From: Halomonas nitroreducens
GTDB taxonomy: Bacteria > Pseudomonadota > Gammaproteobacteria > Pseudomonadales > Halomonadaceae
DNA: 64,000 nucleotides
Reading direction: 5' to 3'
NCBI RefSeq assembly: GCF_003966155.1
Contig: NZ_RXNS01000002.1
Span: 1 to 64,000 of the forward strand
This document shows positions 8,720 through 19,506 of the stretch, one piece after another. Under the pieces are notes generated by a model, which was not told the origin of the DNA, did not search any database, and saw nothing but the letters and a program-made list of their open reading frames with translations. Numbering within the stretch: the stretch's first letter is position 1; each line of letters begins with the position of its first letter. Both the position numbers and the translations under genes were made by a program.

Positions 8720-9589
8720 ATGTCGACCCTCAGGGGGATCGTCAGCCTGCTGCTGCTGACCCTCAACACCCTGTTCTGGGCGGTGCCGCTGATCGCGCTC
8801 ACCCTGCTCAAGCTGGTCACGCCGGGACGCCCCCTGCGTCGCCGGGTGCTCGTCGGCCTCAACGCCGTCGCCCGCTGGTGGGTCGATGGCAACCTCTGGT
8901 GGATGCGCCACTGGATACGTCCCGAGCTGCGGCTGGCGCTGCCGGACGGCCTGACCCGGGACGACTGGTGGCTGGTGCTCTCCAACCACCGCAGCTGGAC
9001 CGATATCTTCGTGCTGTTCATGGCCCTGCACCGGCGCATTCCCATGCCCCACTTCTTCGTCAAGCGCCAGCTGATCTGGTTGCCCGTGGTCGGCCTGGCC
9101 TTCTGGGCCCTGGAGTTTCCCATGCTGCGGCGCATGACCCGGGAGCAGCGGGAACGCCACCCGCACCTGGCGCGTCGCGACCAGGAAGCGACCGAGCGCA
9201 TGTGCCGCCATGCCCGGGAGCGGCCCATCGCCATCTACAACTTCGTCGAGGGCACCCGCTTCACGCCGGCCAAGCATGCCGCCCGCCACAGCCCCTATCG
9301 CCACCTGCTGCCGCCCCGCGCCGGCGGCATCGCCCAGGTCCTCGGCCTGCTCGGGGACCGCCTGGGCGGCATCCTCGACGTGACAATCAGCTACGACAAT
9401 CCCGACCCCAGCTTCTGGGGCTTCCTCTGCGGCCGCGAGCGCACCATCCACCTGCGGGCCCGGCACCTGGCGGTACCGGCCTGGATGCAGCAGGGCGACT
9501 ATTACCAAGACCCGACCTACAAGGAACGCTTCCACTCATGGCTCAACGCCCTGTGGCAGGCCAAGGACGCCGCCCTCGACTCGCCCTGA
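8720..9589 (+). CDS. PlsC-domain acyltransferase (YihG-like)
   Basis: A 289-residue membrane-associated acyltransferase. One hydrophobic segment at residues 7-30 is followed by the PlsC signature NHRSWTD, giving HX4D with His90 and Asp95, and the acceptor motif EGTRF. It is longer than typical PlsC and matches the pattern of E. coli YihG-type proteins, which acylate lysophospholipids at the inner membrane. The start follows GAAGGAGACCGGC. The last 52 bases overlap the next gene in another frame, so translational coupling is likely. Confidence 0.82.
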   Translation: MSTLRGIVSLLLLTLNTLFWAVPLIALTLLKLVTPGRPLRRRVLVGLNAVARWWVDGNLWWMRHWIRPELRLALPDGLTRDDWWLVLSNHRSWTDIFVLFMALHRRIPMPHFFVKRQLIWLPVVGLAFWALEFPMLRRMTREQRERHPHLARRDQEATERMCRHARERPIAIYNFVEGTRFTPAKHAARHSPYRHLLPPRAGGIAQVLGLLGDRLGGILDVTISYDNPDPSFWGFLCGRERTIHLRARHLAVPAWMQQGDYYQDPTYKERFHSWLNALWQAKDAALDSP

Positions 9590-10443
9590 TCCTGCTGCTC
9601 GCCCTGCTGGCCGGCTGTGCCGGACCGCAGGGCGCCATGCGGGGCGGCGCGCCGCTGGCCGGCAACTGGATCACCATCCAGCGCGGCGATACCCTCGGCG
9701 AGATCGCCCGGCGCGCCGAGGTGCCGCTGATCCGCCTGCGCCGCTTCAATCCCGGCGTCGACCCCCGCCGCCTCGCCGTGGGGCAGCGCATCCTGGTGCC
9801 CAGCGGCCGCGAACGCGCCCCCTCCGGCGGGCCCTATCGCTATCAGGTGCGCCCCGGCGACACCTACACCGCCATCGCGCGGCGCTTCGGCACGGGGCCC
9901 GGCCGCGTGGCGGCGGCCAACCCGGACATCGCGGCCACCGACCTCAAGGTGGGACAGCTGATCCAGGTCCCCCTGGGCGGCACCCGCCAGGCCGCCCGGT
10001 CCACGAGCAAGCCGGCCACGTCCCGCCCGGCGCGGGCCCGCCTGCCGGATCCCGGCGAGGTGCCCCGCCAGGCCAGCGGCTGGCCCTGGCCGCTGGACGA
10101 CTACCGGGTGGCGCGGCGCTACGGGCCCGATGCCCGCGGCACCCTCCAGCCGATGCTGCTGGCCACCGACGAGGGCGCCCGGGCCAAGGCCGTCGCCGAC
10201 GGTGAGGTGCGCTTCGCCGGCGGCATGCGCCAGCTGGGCCGGGTGGTGATCGTCCATCACCCCGACAACCTGCAGAGCGTCTATGCCCTGTGCGAGACGC
10301 TGCTGGTCGAGAGCGGCAAGGACGTCAGCCGCGGCACGCCCCTCTGCGAGGTCGGCCACCATGCCGCCAGCGGTCGCCATGACCTGCTCTTCGACATGCG
10401 CCACGGCGGCAAGCCCATCGACCCGGCCACGATACTGCGCTGA
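9538..10443 (+). CDS. LysM/M23 lipoprotein (NlpD/EnvC-like, degenerate peptidase)
   Basis: A 301-residue predicted lipoprotein with a signal peptide ending in the lipobox LAGC (Cys27). Two LysM peptidoglycan-binding repeats follow (about residues 42-90 and 100-145), then a basic Ala/Pro linker and a C-terminal M23 domain. The M23 zinc ligands appear missing: the first His-x-Gly-x-Asp region reads MLLATDEGA and the HLHFE-like motif reads HDLLFD. That pattern suggests an activator of cell-wall amidases rather than an active peptidase, as known for EnvC/NlpD. The start lies inside the acyltransferase gene, with AAGGAA upstream. Confidence 0.78.
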   Translation: MAQRPVAGQGRRPRLALILLLALLAGCAGPQGAMRGGAPLAGNWITIQRGDTLGEIARRAEVPLIRLRRFNPGVDPRRLAVGQRILVPSGRERAPSGGPYRYQVRPGDTYTAIARRFGTGPGRVAAANPDIAATDLKVGQLIQVPLGGTRQAARSTSKPATSRPARARLPDPGEVPRQASGWPWPLDDYRVARRYGPDARGTLQPMLLATDEGARAKAVADGEVRFAGGMRQLGRVVIVHHPDNLQSVYALCETLLVESGKDVSRGTPLCEVGHHAASGRHDLLFDMRHGGKPIDPATILR

Positions 10444-10554
10444 TCCCCCGCGGTGTCATCCCCGCTTCACCGCGCTGTCGCCCCGCTGTCATGCCCCTGG
10501 GGCACCGTCGTGACTGACGGGGCCATCCCGGCCCACGACGCCACGAGGGACGAC

Positions 10555-11712
10555 ATGCGCATCTGCCTGGTCAGCGACACCTGGTCACCGGACATCAACG
10601 GCGTGGCCCATACCCTGGGACGCCTCAGCGACGACCTGATGCGGCGAGGCATGACACTGCAGCTGGTTCGTCCGCGCCCCGCCGGTCAGGCGCATGTCGC
10701 CGAGGGCATTGCCGCCGAGCTGCAGGTCCGCGGCGTGTCGCTACCCGGCTACCGTGAGGTACGCCTGGGCCTGCCCGCGGCCCGTCGCATCCGGCGGCTC
10801 TGGGAGACCGCGCGCCCCGACGTCGTCTACCTGGCTACCGAGGGGCCGCTGGGCTGGTCGGCGCTGGGCGTGGCCGAGCGACTGGGCATCCCCGTGGCCA
10901 GCGGCTGGCACACCAACTTCGACCACTACTGCCGCGACTATGGCGTCGGCTGGCTGTCCTCCCTGGTCACCCGGCGCCTGCGTCGCTTCCACAACCGCTG
11001 CGAGGCCACCCTGGTGCCCACTCGGGCCCAGGCCCGGAGTCTCACCGCCCGGGGCTTCGAGCGGGTGCAGGTGATGGCCCGCGGCATCGACGGCGAGCAC
11101 TTCTCCCCGCGCCACCGGGACCCGGCGCTGCGCGAGACCTGGGGCAGCGATGCCCATCGCCCGGTGGCGCTCTATGTGGGCCGGCTGGCCCCCGAGAAGA
11201 ACCTCGACCTGCTGCGCGACACCTTCACGGCCATGCTCGCCGCCCGACCGGACATGACCCTCGTTGCGGTCGGCGACGGCCCCGGCCGGGCGGCCCTTGA
11301 GAAGGCACTGCCCGAGGTCCACTTCACCGGTTTCATCGACGCCGCGAGCCTGGCCCGCCACTATGCCAGCGCCGACCTGTTCATCTTTCCCTCGATTTCC
11401 GAGACCTGGGGCAACGTGCTGCTCGAGGCCATGGCCAGCGGCCTGGCCACGGTGGCCTTCAGACACGCCGCCGGCGCCGAGCTGATCGACGACGACGTCA
11501 ACGGCGTCAGCCTGGATGTCGGCGACGAGGCCGGCTTCCTCGACGCCGCCACCACGCTGTGCCAGCAGCCGGCCCGCTATGGCCGGCTGGGGCGTGCCGC
11601 CCGGGAACGGGCGCTGCACTATCGCTGGCCGGCCATCACCGACGACTTTCTCGCCGCCCTGACCCTTGCCCGGGAGATGTCCGATGAAACCACGCGCCCC
11701 TGCGGTATTTGA
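10555..11712 (+). CDS. GT4-family glycosyltransferase
   Basis: A 385-residue GT-B glycosyltransferase. The N-terminal domain opens with MRICLVSDTWSPDINGVAHTL and includes SGWHTNFDHYC. The C-terminal nucleotide-sugar domain has YVGRLAPEKNLDLL and the E-x7-E signature in FPSISETWGNVLLEAMASG. It resembles enzymes that mannosylate or glucosylate diacylglycerol or phosphatidylinositol-type lipids; the acceptor is not determined by sequence. The ATG at 10555 follows GAGGGACGAC. It overlaps the downstream PAP2 phosphatase by 29 bases, suggesting a shared lipid glycosylation job. Confidence 0.83.
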   Translation: MRICLVSDTWSPDINGVAHTLGRLSDDLMRRGMTLQLVRPRPAGQAHVAEGIAAELQVRGVSLPGYREVRLGLPAARRIRRLWETARPDVVYLATEGPLGWSALGVAERLGIPVASGWHTNFDHYCRDYGVGWLSSLVTRRLRRFHNRCEATLVPTRAQARSLTARGFERVQVMARGIDGEHFSPRHRDPALRETWGSDAHRPVALYVGRLAPEKNLDLLRDTFTAMLAARPDMTLVAVGDGPGRAALEKALPEVHFTGFIDAASLARHYASADLFIFPSISETWGNVLLEAMASGLATVAFRHAAGAELIDDDVNGVSLDVGDEAGFLDAATTLCQQPARYGRLGRAARERALHYRWPAITDDFLAALTLAREMSDETTRPCGI

Positions 11713-12223
11713 ACGCCTCGACCTGCTGGAGTGGCAGCTCTGCCAGCGGCTGGCCGGCTTCAGCATCCACCGTCCCTGGCTTGCCACCCTGCGCCTGGCC
11801 AGCAAGCTCGGCGACTGGCCGATCTGGGTCGCGGTGATCCTGGCCCAGCCCTGGCTGCACGGCCCGGCGGGCTGGCGACTGGCCGCCCAGTATGCCCTGA
11901 CGGCCGTGGCGGCCATCCTCGTCTATCGTTTGCTCAAGACTCGGCTGTGTCGCGAACGGCCCTTCATCACCTTCACCGCCATCCCCTGCCAGGAGCCGGC
12001 CCGGGACCGCTACAGCTTTCCCAGCGGGCACACCATGCACGCGGTAATGTTCCTGACCCTGGTCGCGGCCCACAGCCCCGTCCTGCTGCCGGCCCTGGCG
12101 CCGCTGGTGGCGTTGATCGCGGTGTCACGCGTCGGCCTGGGGCTGCACTACCTCAGTGACGTGGCCGCCGGGGCGGCGATCGGCTACGCCTTCGCCGTGG
12201 CGAGCCTGGCCCTGGCCGGCTAG
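11684..12223 (+). CDS. PAP2-family membrane phosphatase
   Basis: A 179-residue integral membrane phosphatase with the three PAP2 signatures in order: KTRLCRERP (KX6RP), PSGHTMH, and SRVGLGLHYLSDV (SRX5HX3D). Several hydrophobic helices surround them, placing the active site at the periplasmic face. Likely substrates are phosphatidic acid, phosphatidylglycerophosphate or undecaprenyl diphosphate. The start ATG at 11684 lies inside the end of the glycosyltransferase gene, so translational coupling is likely. Confidence 0.87.
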   Translation: MKPRAPAVFERLDLLEWQLCQRLAGFSIHRPWLATLRLASKLGDWPIWVAVILAQPWLHGPAGWRLAAQYALTAVAAILVYRLLKTRLCRERPFITFTAIPCQEPARDRYSFPSGHTMHAVMFLTLVAAHSPVLLPALAPLVALIAVSRVGLGLHYLSDVAAGAAIGYAFAVASLALAG

Positions 12224-12247
12224 GCCAGGGGCTGGCATCCTCGGGGC

Positions 12248-12877
12248 ATGGCCCCGTTTGACTCCTTGTTCGACGCTTTCCACGGCGAGGCGCTGCTGGC
12301 CTCGCCGGCGCTGGTGCGCTTCACCGACCTGCTCGGCGGTCCCGCCGCGGACGACGCCCTCGCCCGCCTGGACCGCGAGCTGGACTGGCAGCAACCGCGG
12401 CTGCGCCTCTACGGCCGCGAGCACCCGATCCCGCGCCGCCAGGTCTGGATGGGCGATGCCCGCTACCGCTACTCGGGCCGGGACTTCCTGCCGACGCCCT
12501 GGCATCCGACGGTCGTCGCCATCCGCGATGCCGTGATCCGGCGCCTGGCCGAGGCCGGCCAGGCGGCCCGCTTCAACAGCGTCCTGCTCAACCGCTACGC
12601 GACCGGCCAGGAACGCATGGGCTGGCACAGCGATGACGAACCGGAGCTGGGTCCCGCCCCGCTGATCGCGAGCGTCTCGCTGGGCACCGACCGCCCGCTG
12701 CGCTTCCGCTGGAAGGACCACCGCGCGCCGGCCTTCAATGTGGACCAGCCCCATGACAGCCTGCTGCTGATGGGCCCGGGCACCCAGGCCGAGCTCGAGC
12801 ATGCGCTGCCAGCGCGCCGGCACGCCGGCCTGCGCATCAGCCTGACCTTCCGCTGGATCCCCCCGGCCGCCCGTTGA
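12248..12877 (+). CDS. alkB: AlkB-like 2-oxoglutarate/Fe(II) DNA dealkylase
   Basis: A 209-residue 2OG-Fe(II) dioxygenase predicted to repair N1-methyladenine and N3-methylcytosine by oxidative demethylation. The iron triad is visible as His127 and Asp129 (GWHSDDE) and His185 (LEHALPA). 2OG-binding arginines fall at Arg196 and Arg202 (GLRISLTFRW). The NRY at 115-117 and MGWHSDDE motifs match AlkB homologues of the ALKBH2/3-like kind common in proteobacteria. The ribosome-binding site before 12248 is weak. It follows the PAP2 gene by 24 bases, with a terminator 35 bases downstream. Confidence 0.86.
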   Translation: MAPFDSLFDAFHGEALLASPALVRFTDLLGGPAADDALARLDRELDWQQPRLRLYGREHPIPRRQVWMGDARYRYSGRDFLPTPWHPTVVAIRDAVIRRLAEAGQAARFNSVLLNRYATGQERMGWHSDDEPELGPAPLIASVSLGTDRPLRFRWKDHRAPAFNVDQPHDSLLLMGPGTQAELEHALPARRHAGLRISLTFRWIPPAAR

Positions 12878-12911
12878 GCGGGCCCGGGCGGCCACCCGAG
12901 GCGCAACGAAA

Positions 12912-12937
12912 ACGGCCACCCCTCTCGGGATGGCCGT
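12912..12937 (-). terminator. Rho-independent terminator of gcvT
   Basis: Stem ACGGCCA (12912-12918) with TGGCCGT (12931-12937), plus inner CCC/GGG pairs. On the minus strand it is followed by TTTTCGTT. It sits between alkB and the convergent gcvT and probably serves gcvT. Confidence 0.75.
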
Positions 12938-12968
12938 GCGTTCCGCTACCGAAGATAACGGTATAAGA

Positions 12969-14078
12969 TCAGCCGCGGTAGTACCCCGGCGTCACGAAGG
13001 GCATCTTGCTGACCGTCATCGGCAACCGCTTGCCGCGCACCTCGGCATGCACGATGGTGCCGACAGCCGCCTGGTCGATGTTCACGTAGCCCATCGCTAC
13101 CGGCTTGCCGACGCTGGGACCGAAGCCGCCGGAGGTCACCGCGCCGATGCGATTGCCATCGGCGTCGACCAGCTCGGCGCCCTCGCGGACCGGTGCCCGG
13201 CCTTCCCCCAGCAGGCCCACCCGCTTGCGCTGGTGGTCCTTCTCGGCGACCTGGTGCAGGATCAGGTCGGCGCCCGGGAAGCCCCCGGGACGCTCGCCGT
13301 CCCGCCGACGCGGCTTGCCGATGGCCCAGATCAGCCCGCCCTCCACCGGGGTGGTGCTGGTGTCGATGTCGTGACCGTAGAGGCACAACCCCGCCTCGAG
13401 ACGCAGCGAGTCCCGCGCGCCCAGGCCGATCGGCTCGACCTCGTCCTCGGCGAGCAGGCGACGCGCCAGGGCCTCGCTGTGCTCGGCGGGCACGGAGATC
13501 TCGAAGCCGTCTTCGCCGGTATAGCCGCTGCGGCTGATCCACACGGGGATACCGTCGATCTCGAAGCGACCATGCTGCATGAAGACCATCCGGCAGGCGT
13601 CGGGACACAGGCGGTCCATGACGCTGGCCGCCTTGGGGCCCTGCAGCGCCAGCAGCCCACGATCCAGCACCTCGATCTCGTGGTCGGCCAGGCCGCGCCG
13701 CAGGTGGGCGATGTCCTGCTCCTTGCAGGCGGCGTTCACCACCAGGTAGAGGTGGTCACCGGCATTGACGATCATCAGGTCGTCGAGGATGCCGCCGTCC
13801 TCGCTGGTGAACAGGCCATAGCGCTGCATGCCCTCGGCCAGGCCGACCAGGTCCGCCGGCACCAGGGTCTCCAGCGCCTTGGCCGGCTCGGGCCCGCGCA
13901 GCAGCACCTGCCCCATGTGCGAGACATCGAACAGGCCACAGGCCTCACGGGTGTGCTCATGCTCCTTCTTGACGCCGAGGGGGAACTGTACCGGCATGGC
14001 ATAGCCGGCAAAGGGCACCATCTTGCCGCCCAGTTCGACGTGCAGATCGTAAAGCGGGGTCTTGCGTTGTTCGTTCAT
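12969..14078 (-). CDS. gcvT: Aminomethyltransferase (glycine cleavage T protein)
   Basis: The 369-residue tetrahydrofolate-dependent T protein of the glycine cleavage system. It takes the aminomethyl group from lipoyl-GcvH to form methylene-THF and ammonia. Family signatures are visible: the N-terminal KTPLYDLHVELGGKMVPFAGYAMPVQF stretch, DVSHMGQV, and SGYTGEDGFEI in the central domain. It is complete. gcvT is separated from gcvHP by the symporter gene and is transcribed away from them. The small gap to the upstream symporter gene contains a 12-bp hairpin. Confidence 0.93.
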   Translation of the reverse strand: MNEQRKTPLYDLHVELGGKMVPFAGYAMPVQFPLGVKKEHEHTREACGLFDVSHMGQVLLRGPEPAKALETLVPADLVGLAEGMQRYGLFTSEDGGILDDLMIVNAGDHLYLVVNAACKEQDIAHLRRGLADHEIEVLDRGLLALQGPKAASVMDRLCPDACRMVFMQHGRFEIDGIPVWISRSGYTGEDGFEISVPAEHSEALARRLLAEDEVEPIGLGARDSLRLEAGLCLYGHDIDTSTTPVEGGLIWAIGKPRRRDGERPGGFPGADLILHQVAEKDHQRKRVGLLGEGRAPVREGAELVDADGNRIGAVTSGGFGPSVGKPVAMGYVNIDQAAVGTIVHAEVRGKRLPMTVSKMPFVTPGYYRG

Positions 14079-14113
14079 CGGTTCGTTTCACCCTTCCCAT
14101 GAAATGAAAGCGG

Positions 14114-14140
14114 GCGTGGCCGGCCGTGGGCCGGCCACGC
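14114..14140 (-). terminator. Hairpin between the AGCS symporter gene and gcvT
   Basis: A perfect 12-bp GC-rich stem (14114-14125 with 14129-14140, arm GCGTGGCCGGCC) with a 3-base loop. On the minus strand it is followed by a C/T-rich stretch. It could attenuate read-through from the symporter gene into gcvT or stabilise the upstream message. Confidence 0.6.
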
Positions 14141-14146
14141 CGACGC

Positions 14147-15523
14147 TTACTGGTTGAGGTCCTCACCCGGCAGCACGGGCTTGCCCTCGAAGTAGTCCTT
14201 GGTCAGCTTGAACACCACCGGCGACAGCAGCGCCAGGGCGATCAGGTTGGGGATGGCCATCATGGCGTTGAACACGCTGGCCAGCAGCCACACGAAGCCG
14301 AGCGGCAGCACGGAGCCGACGAAGATCGCCAGGATGTAGACTACCCGGTAGAACTTGATCGAGCCGACGCCGAACAGGTACTCGAAGCACTTCTCGCCGT
14401 AGAAGGCCCAGCCCAGGATGGTGGTGAAGGCGAACACCGCCAGGGCGAAGGACACCACGTACTGGCCGACACCCGGCAGGGCCTCGTTGAAGGACAGGGC
14501 AGTGAGCGCCGCACCGGTCTCGCCGGAGGTCCAGGCCGTGGTCAGGATCGCCAGGGCGGTGATGGTGCAGACCACGATGGTGTCGATGAAGGTCCCGAGC
14601 ATGGCGATCAGGCCCTGGCGCACCGGGTTCTTGGTCTGCGCCGCGGCGTGGGCGATGGGCGCGCTGCCCAGGCCGGCCTCGTTGGAGAACACGCCGCGCG
14701 CGACGCCGAACTGGATCGCCTTGGCCACGGCGGCCCCGGCGAAGCCGCCGGCGGCGGAGATCGGCGTGAAGGCGTGGCCGAAGATCATGCCCAGGGCGCT
14801 GCCGACGTGGTCGGCATTGATGATCAGCACCAGCACACCACAGACGATGTAGGCGATGGCCATGATCGGCACCAGCTTGCCCGCCACCTTGGCGATCCGC
14901 TTGATGCCGCCGAGGATCACCGCACCGGCCAGCACCATGATCACCAGGCCGGTGATCCAGTGCGGCAGGCCGATGGATTCGCCCAGGCCGTCGGCCACGG
15001 AGTTGGACTGCACGGTGTTGCCGATGCCGAAGGCCGCCACGGCGCCGAACAGCGCGAAGGCGCCGCCGAGCCAGCCCCACTTCTTGCCCAGGCCGTTGCG
15101 GATGTAGTACATCGGGCCGCCGACGTGATCGCCGGCGGCGTCCACCTGACGGTAACGCACCGCCAGCACCGCCTCGGCGAACTTGGTGGCCATGCCCACC
15201 AGGGCGGTGATCCACATCCAGAACACCGCGCCGGGCCCGCCCAGGAAGATGGCGGTGGCGACACCGGCGATGTTGCCGGTACCGATGGTCGCCGACAGCG
15301 AGGTCATCAGGGCGTTGAAGGGCGAGACCTCACCTTCGCCTTCCTCGCCCTTCGCGGTGGTGCGTCCCTGCCACAGCAGCTTGAAGCCCATGCCCAGCTT
15401 GCGGATGGGCAAAAAGCGCAGGCCCGCCTGCAGGTAGAGGCCGACCCCCAGCAGCAGCACCAGCATCAAGGGGCCCCAGACGACCCCCTCGATGGCTGAC
15501 AGTAGATTGGTAAAGGTTTCCAC
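14147..15523 (-). CDS. Sodium:alanine/glycine symporter (AGCS family)
   Basis: A 458-residue polytopic inner-membrane transporter. It has the AGCS signatures LPIRKLGMGFKLLW near the N-terminus, the Gly-rich SATIGTGNIAGVATAIFLGGPGAVFWMW, and NEAGLGSAPIAHAAA. The start is GTG at 15523 with GGGAGACGAGA just upstream; no ATG in the frame has a comparable site. Next to gcvT and opposite gcvHP, it very likely imports glycine and/or alanine for the glycine cleavage system. It shares the 521-base upstream region with gcvH. Confidence 0.9.
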   Translation of the reverse strand: METFTNLLSAIEGVVWGPLMLVLLLGVGLYLQAGLRFLPIRKLGMGFKLLWQGRTTAKGEEGEGEVSPFNALMTSLSATIGTGNIAGVATAIFLGGPGAVFWMWITALVGMATKFAEAVLAVRYRQVDAAGDHVGGPMYYIRNGLGKKWGWLGGAFALFGAVAAFGIGNTVQSNSVADGLGESIGLPHWITGLVIMVLAGAVILGGIKRIAKVAGKLVPIMAIAYIVCGVLVLIINADHVGSALGMIFGHAFTPISAAGGFAGAAVAKAIQFGVARGVFSNEAGLGSAPIAHAAAQTKNPVRQGLIAMLGTFIDTIVVCTITALAILTTAWTSGETGAALTALSFNEALPGVGQYVVSFALAVFAFTTILGWAFYGEKCFEYLFGVGSIKFYRVVYILAIFVGSVLPLGFVWLLASVFNAMMAIPNLIALALLSPVVFKLTKDYFEGKPVLPGEDLNQ

Positions 15524-15640
15524 GTCTCGTCTCCCTATACTGGTTGTTGTTATGCACCAACGTGCATGTGCTCGCGGTCGGGTGAAACCACGCTGATACG
15601 AACATGCGTACCATAGCGGATACGCCCGTTGGCGCTCCAG

Positions 15641-15654
15641 TCTCCTATTGGAAA
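15641..15654. promoter_or_regulatory. Candidate gcv operator, site 1
   Basis: TCTCCTATTGGAAA, one arm mismatch from TTTC-N6-GAAA. It lies 118 bases upstream of the symporter GTG start, a suitable place to affect the minus-strand promoter. Confidence 0.45.
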
Positions 15655-15792
15655 TTTTGGTGATTTCTCGATCCGGCAGGACAAAGTATAGTCCCAGCCG
15701 CGTCATGGCCCCCTCATCATGTGATCATCCCGGGGCCTGGCTGCCGTCCCGGCCTCGGACGCGGGCCCTTGAGAAGGCTATCGAGAAACTTG

Positions 15793-15806
15793 TTTCTTAT
15801 TGGAAA
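15793..15806. promoter_or_regulatory. Candidate gcv operator, site 2
   Basis: TTTCTTATTGGAAA, the best match to the TTTC-N6-GAAA dyad, near the middle of the divergent region. It shares TATTGGAAA with site 1. Confidence 0.5.
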
Positions 15807-16024
15807 CGGTGCCACTCTAGCCCCGACGCCCCTCGAGGGCAAGGGTCGGCCACGGGCGACGCGGCGTCCACGCTCGACGCGACAGGCCATCACGGAACTG
15901 GGCAAGACCCGCGGCGGCCACCTAAGCTGGGGGTGGCCCCTCCCCCGTCACGGGGGATCCCGGCGCACGGGGGGTCGCCAAACGGCCACGAGGGCGTTAG
16001 GATGCCCCCGCATCAGAAAACCTT

Positions 16025-16038
16025 TTTCGTATAGGAAA
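16025..16038. promoter_or_regulatory. Candidate gcv operator, site 3
   Basis: TTTCGTATAGGAAA immediately before gcvH. It overlaps the AGGAAAA ribosome-binding site, so part of its conservation may only reflect ribosome binding. Bound protein here would block gcvH expression directly. Confidence 0.4.
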
Positions 16039-16044
16039 ATCGTT

Positions 16045-16437
16045 ATGAGCTCTATCCCCGCCAACCTGCGCTATGCCGAAAGTCACGAGTGGGTGCTGGA
16101 CAACGGTGACGGCACCGTGACCATCGGCATTACCGACCATGCCCAGCAGTCGCTGGGCGACGTGGTCTTCGTGGAGCTGCCCGAAGTCGGGGCCACCCTG
16201 GCCAAGGGCGACGAGTTCGGGGTCGTCGAGTCGGTCAAGGCCGCCTCCGACCTCTACGCCCCGGTCTCCGGCGAAGTGCTGGCGGTCAACGAGGCCCTCG
16301 AGGACGCCCCGGAGTCCATCAACGAGTCGCCCTACGAGGACGCCTGGATCATGAAGGTGCGCGTCGAGGACGCCGCCGCCCTCGACGACCTGATGGACGC
16401 CGATGCCTACCAGGCCGTGGCCGACGCCGACGACTGA
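16045..16437 (+). CDS. gcvH: Glycine cleavage system H protein
   Basis: A 130-residue lipoyl carrier protein. The lipoylated lysine is Lys65 in VESVKAASD, and the [11 protein letters not shown] and LYAPVSGEV strands of the biotinyl/lipoyl fold flank it. It shuttles the aminomethyl group between GcvP, GcvT and lipoamide dehydrogenase. The ATG at 16045 follows AGGAAAATCGTT. gcvP follows after 89 bases on the same strand, consistent with a gcvHP operon. Confidence 0.95.
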   Translation: MSSIPANLRYAESHEWVLDNGDGTVTIGITDHAQQSLGDVVFVELPEVGATLAKGDEFGVVESVKAASDLYAPVSGEVLAVNEALEDAPESINESPYEDAWIMKVRVEDAAALDDLMDADAYQAVADADD

Positions 16438-16526
16438 TCCCTCCCCGGGGACCCGGCCAGCGGCCGGGTCCCGGCTTCCCGCTTTCCTGCCCGGACTCGG
16501 GTGACGACACGTAAACAGGGTATTCC

Positions 16527-19421
<2,895 letters not shown>

Positions 19422-19442
19422 GGCCGGCGCCCAGGACGCATG

Positions 19443-19463
19443 AGCCCCGCCATCGGCGGGGCT
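19443..19463 (+). terminator. Rho-independent terminator of gcvHP
   Basis: Perfect 9-bp stem AGCCCCGCC / GGCGGGGCT with an ATC loop, followed by TTTTCTT. A textbook plus-strand terminator 20 bases after gcvP. Confidence 0.9.
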
Positions 19464-19506
19464 TTTTCTTGGCTCATCGCACCTTGCCGGCAGGCCCGGC
19501 GCCGGT

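Larger units (their letters stand above)
15524..16044. promoter_or_regulatory. Divergent control region of the gcv genes
   Basis: A 521-base region without a convincing gene between the symporter gene (minus strand) and gcvH (plus strand). It holds three copies of a TTTC-N6-GAAA dyad (annotated separately) and several GC-rich palindromes around 15720-15780 and 15930-15990. I looked for glycine riboswitch cores on both strands and did not recognise one. Control is more likely through a DNA-binding protein acting at the repeated dyad. Confidence 0.6.

Noticed and set aside
15524-16044. Glycine riboswitch upstream of gcvH or the symporter gene
   Set aside because: No tandem aptamer core recognised on either strand; the region is better explained by the repeated dyad.
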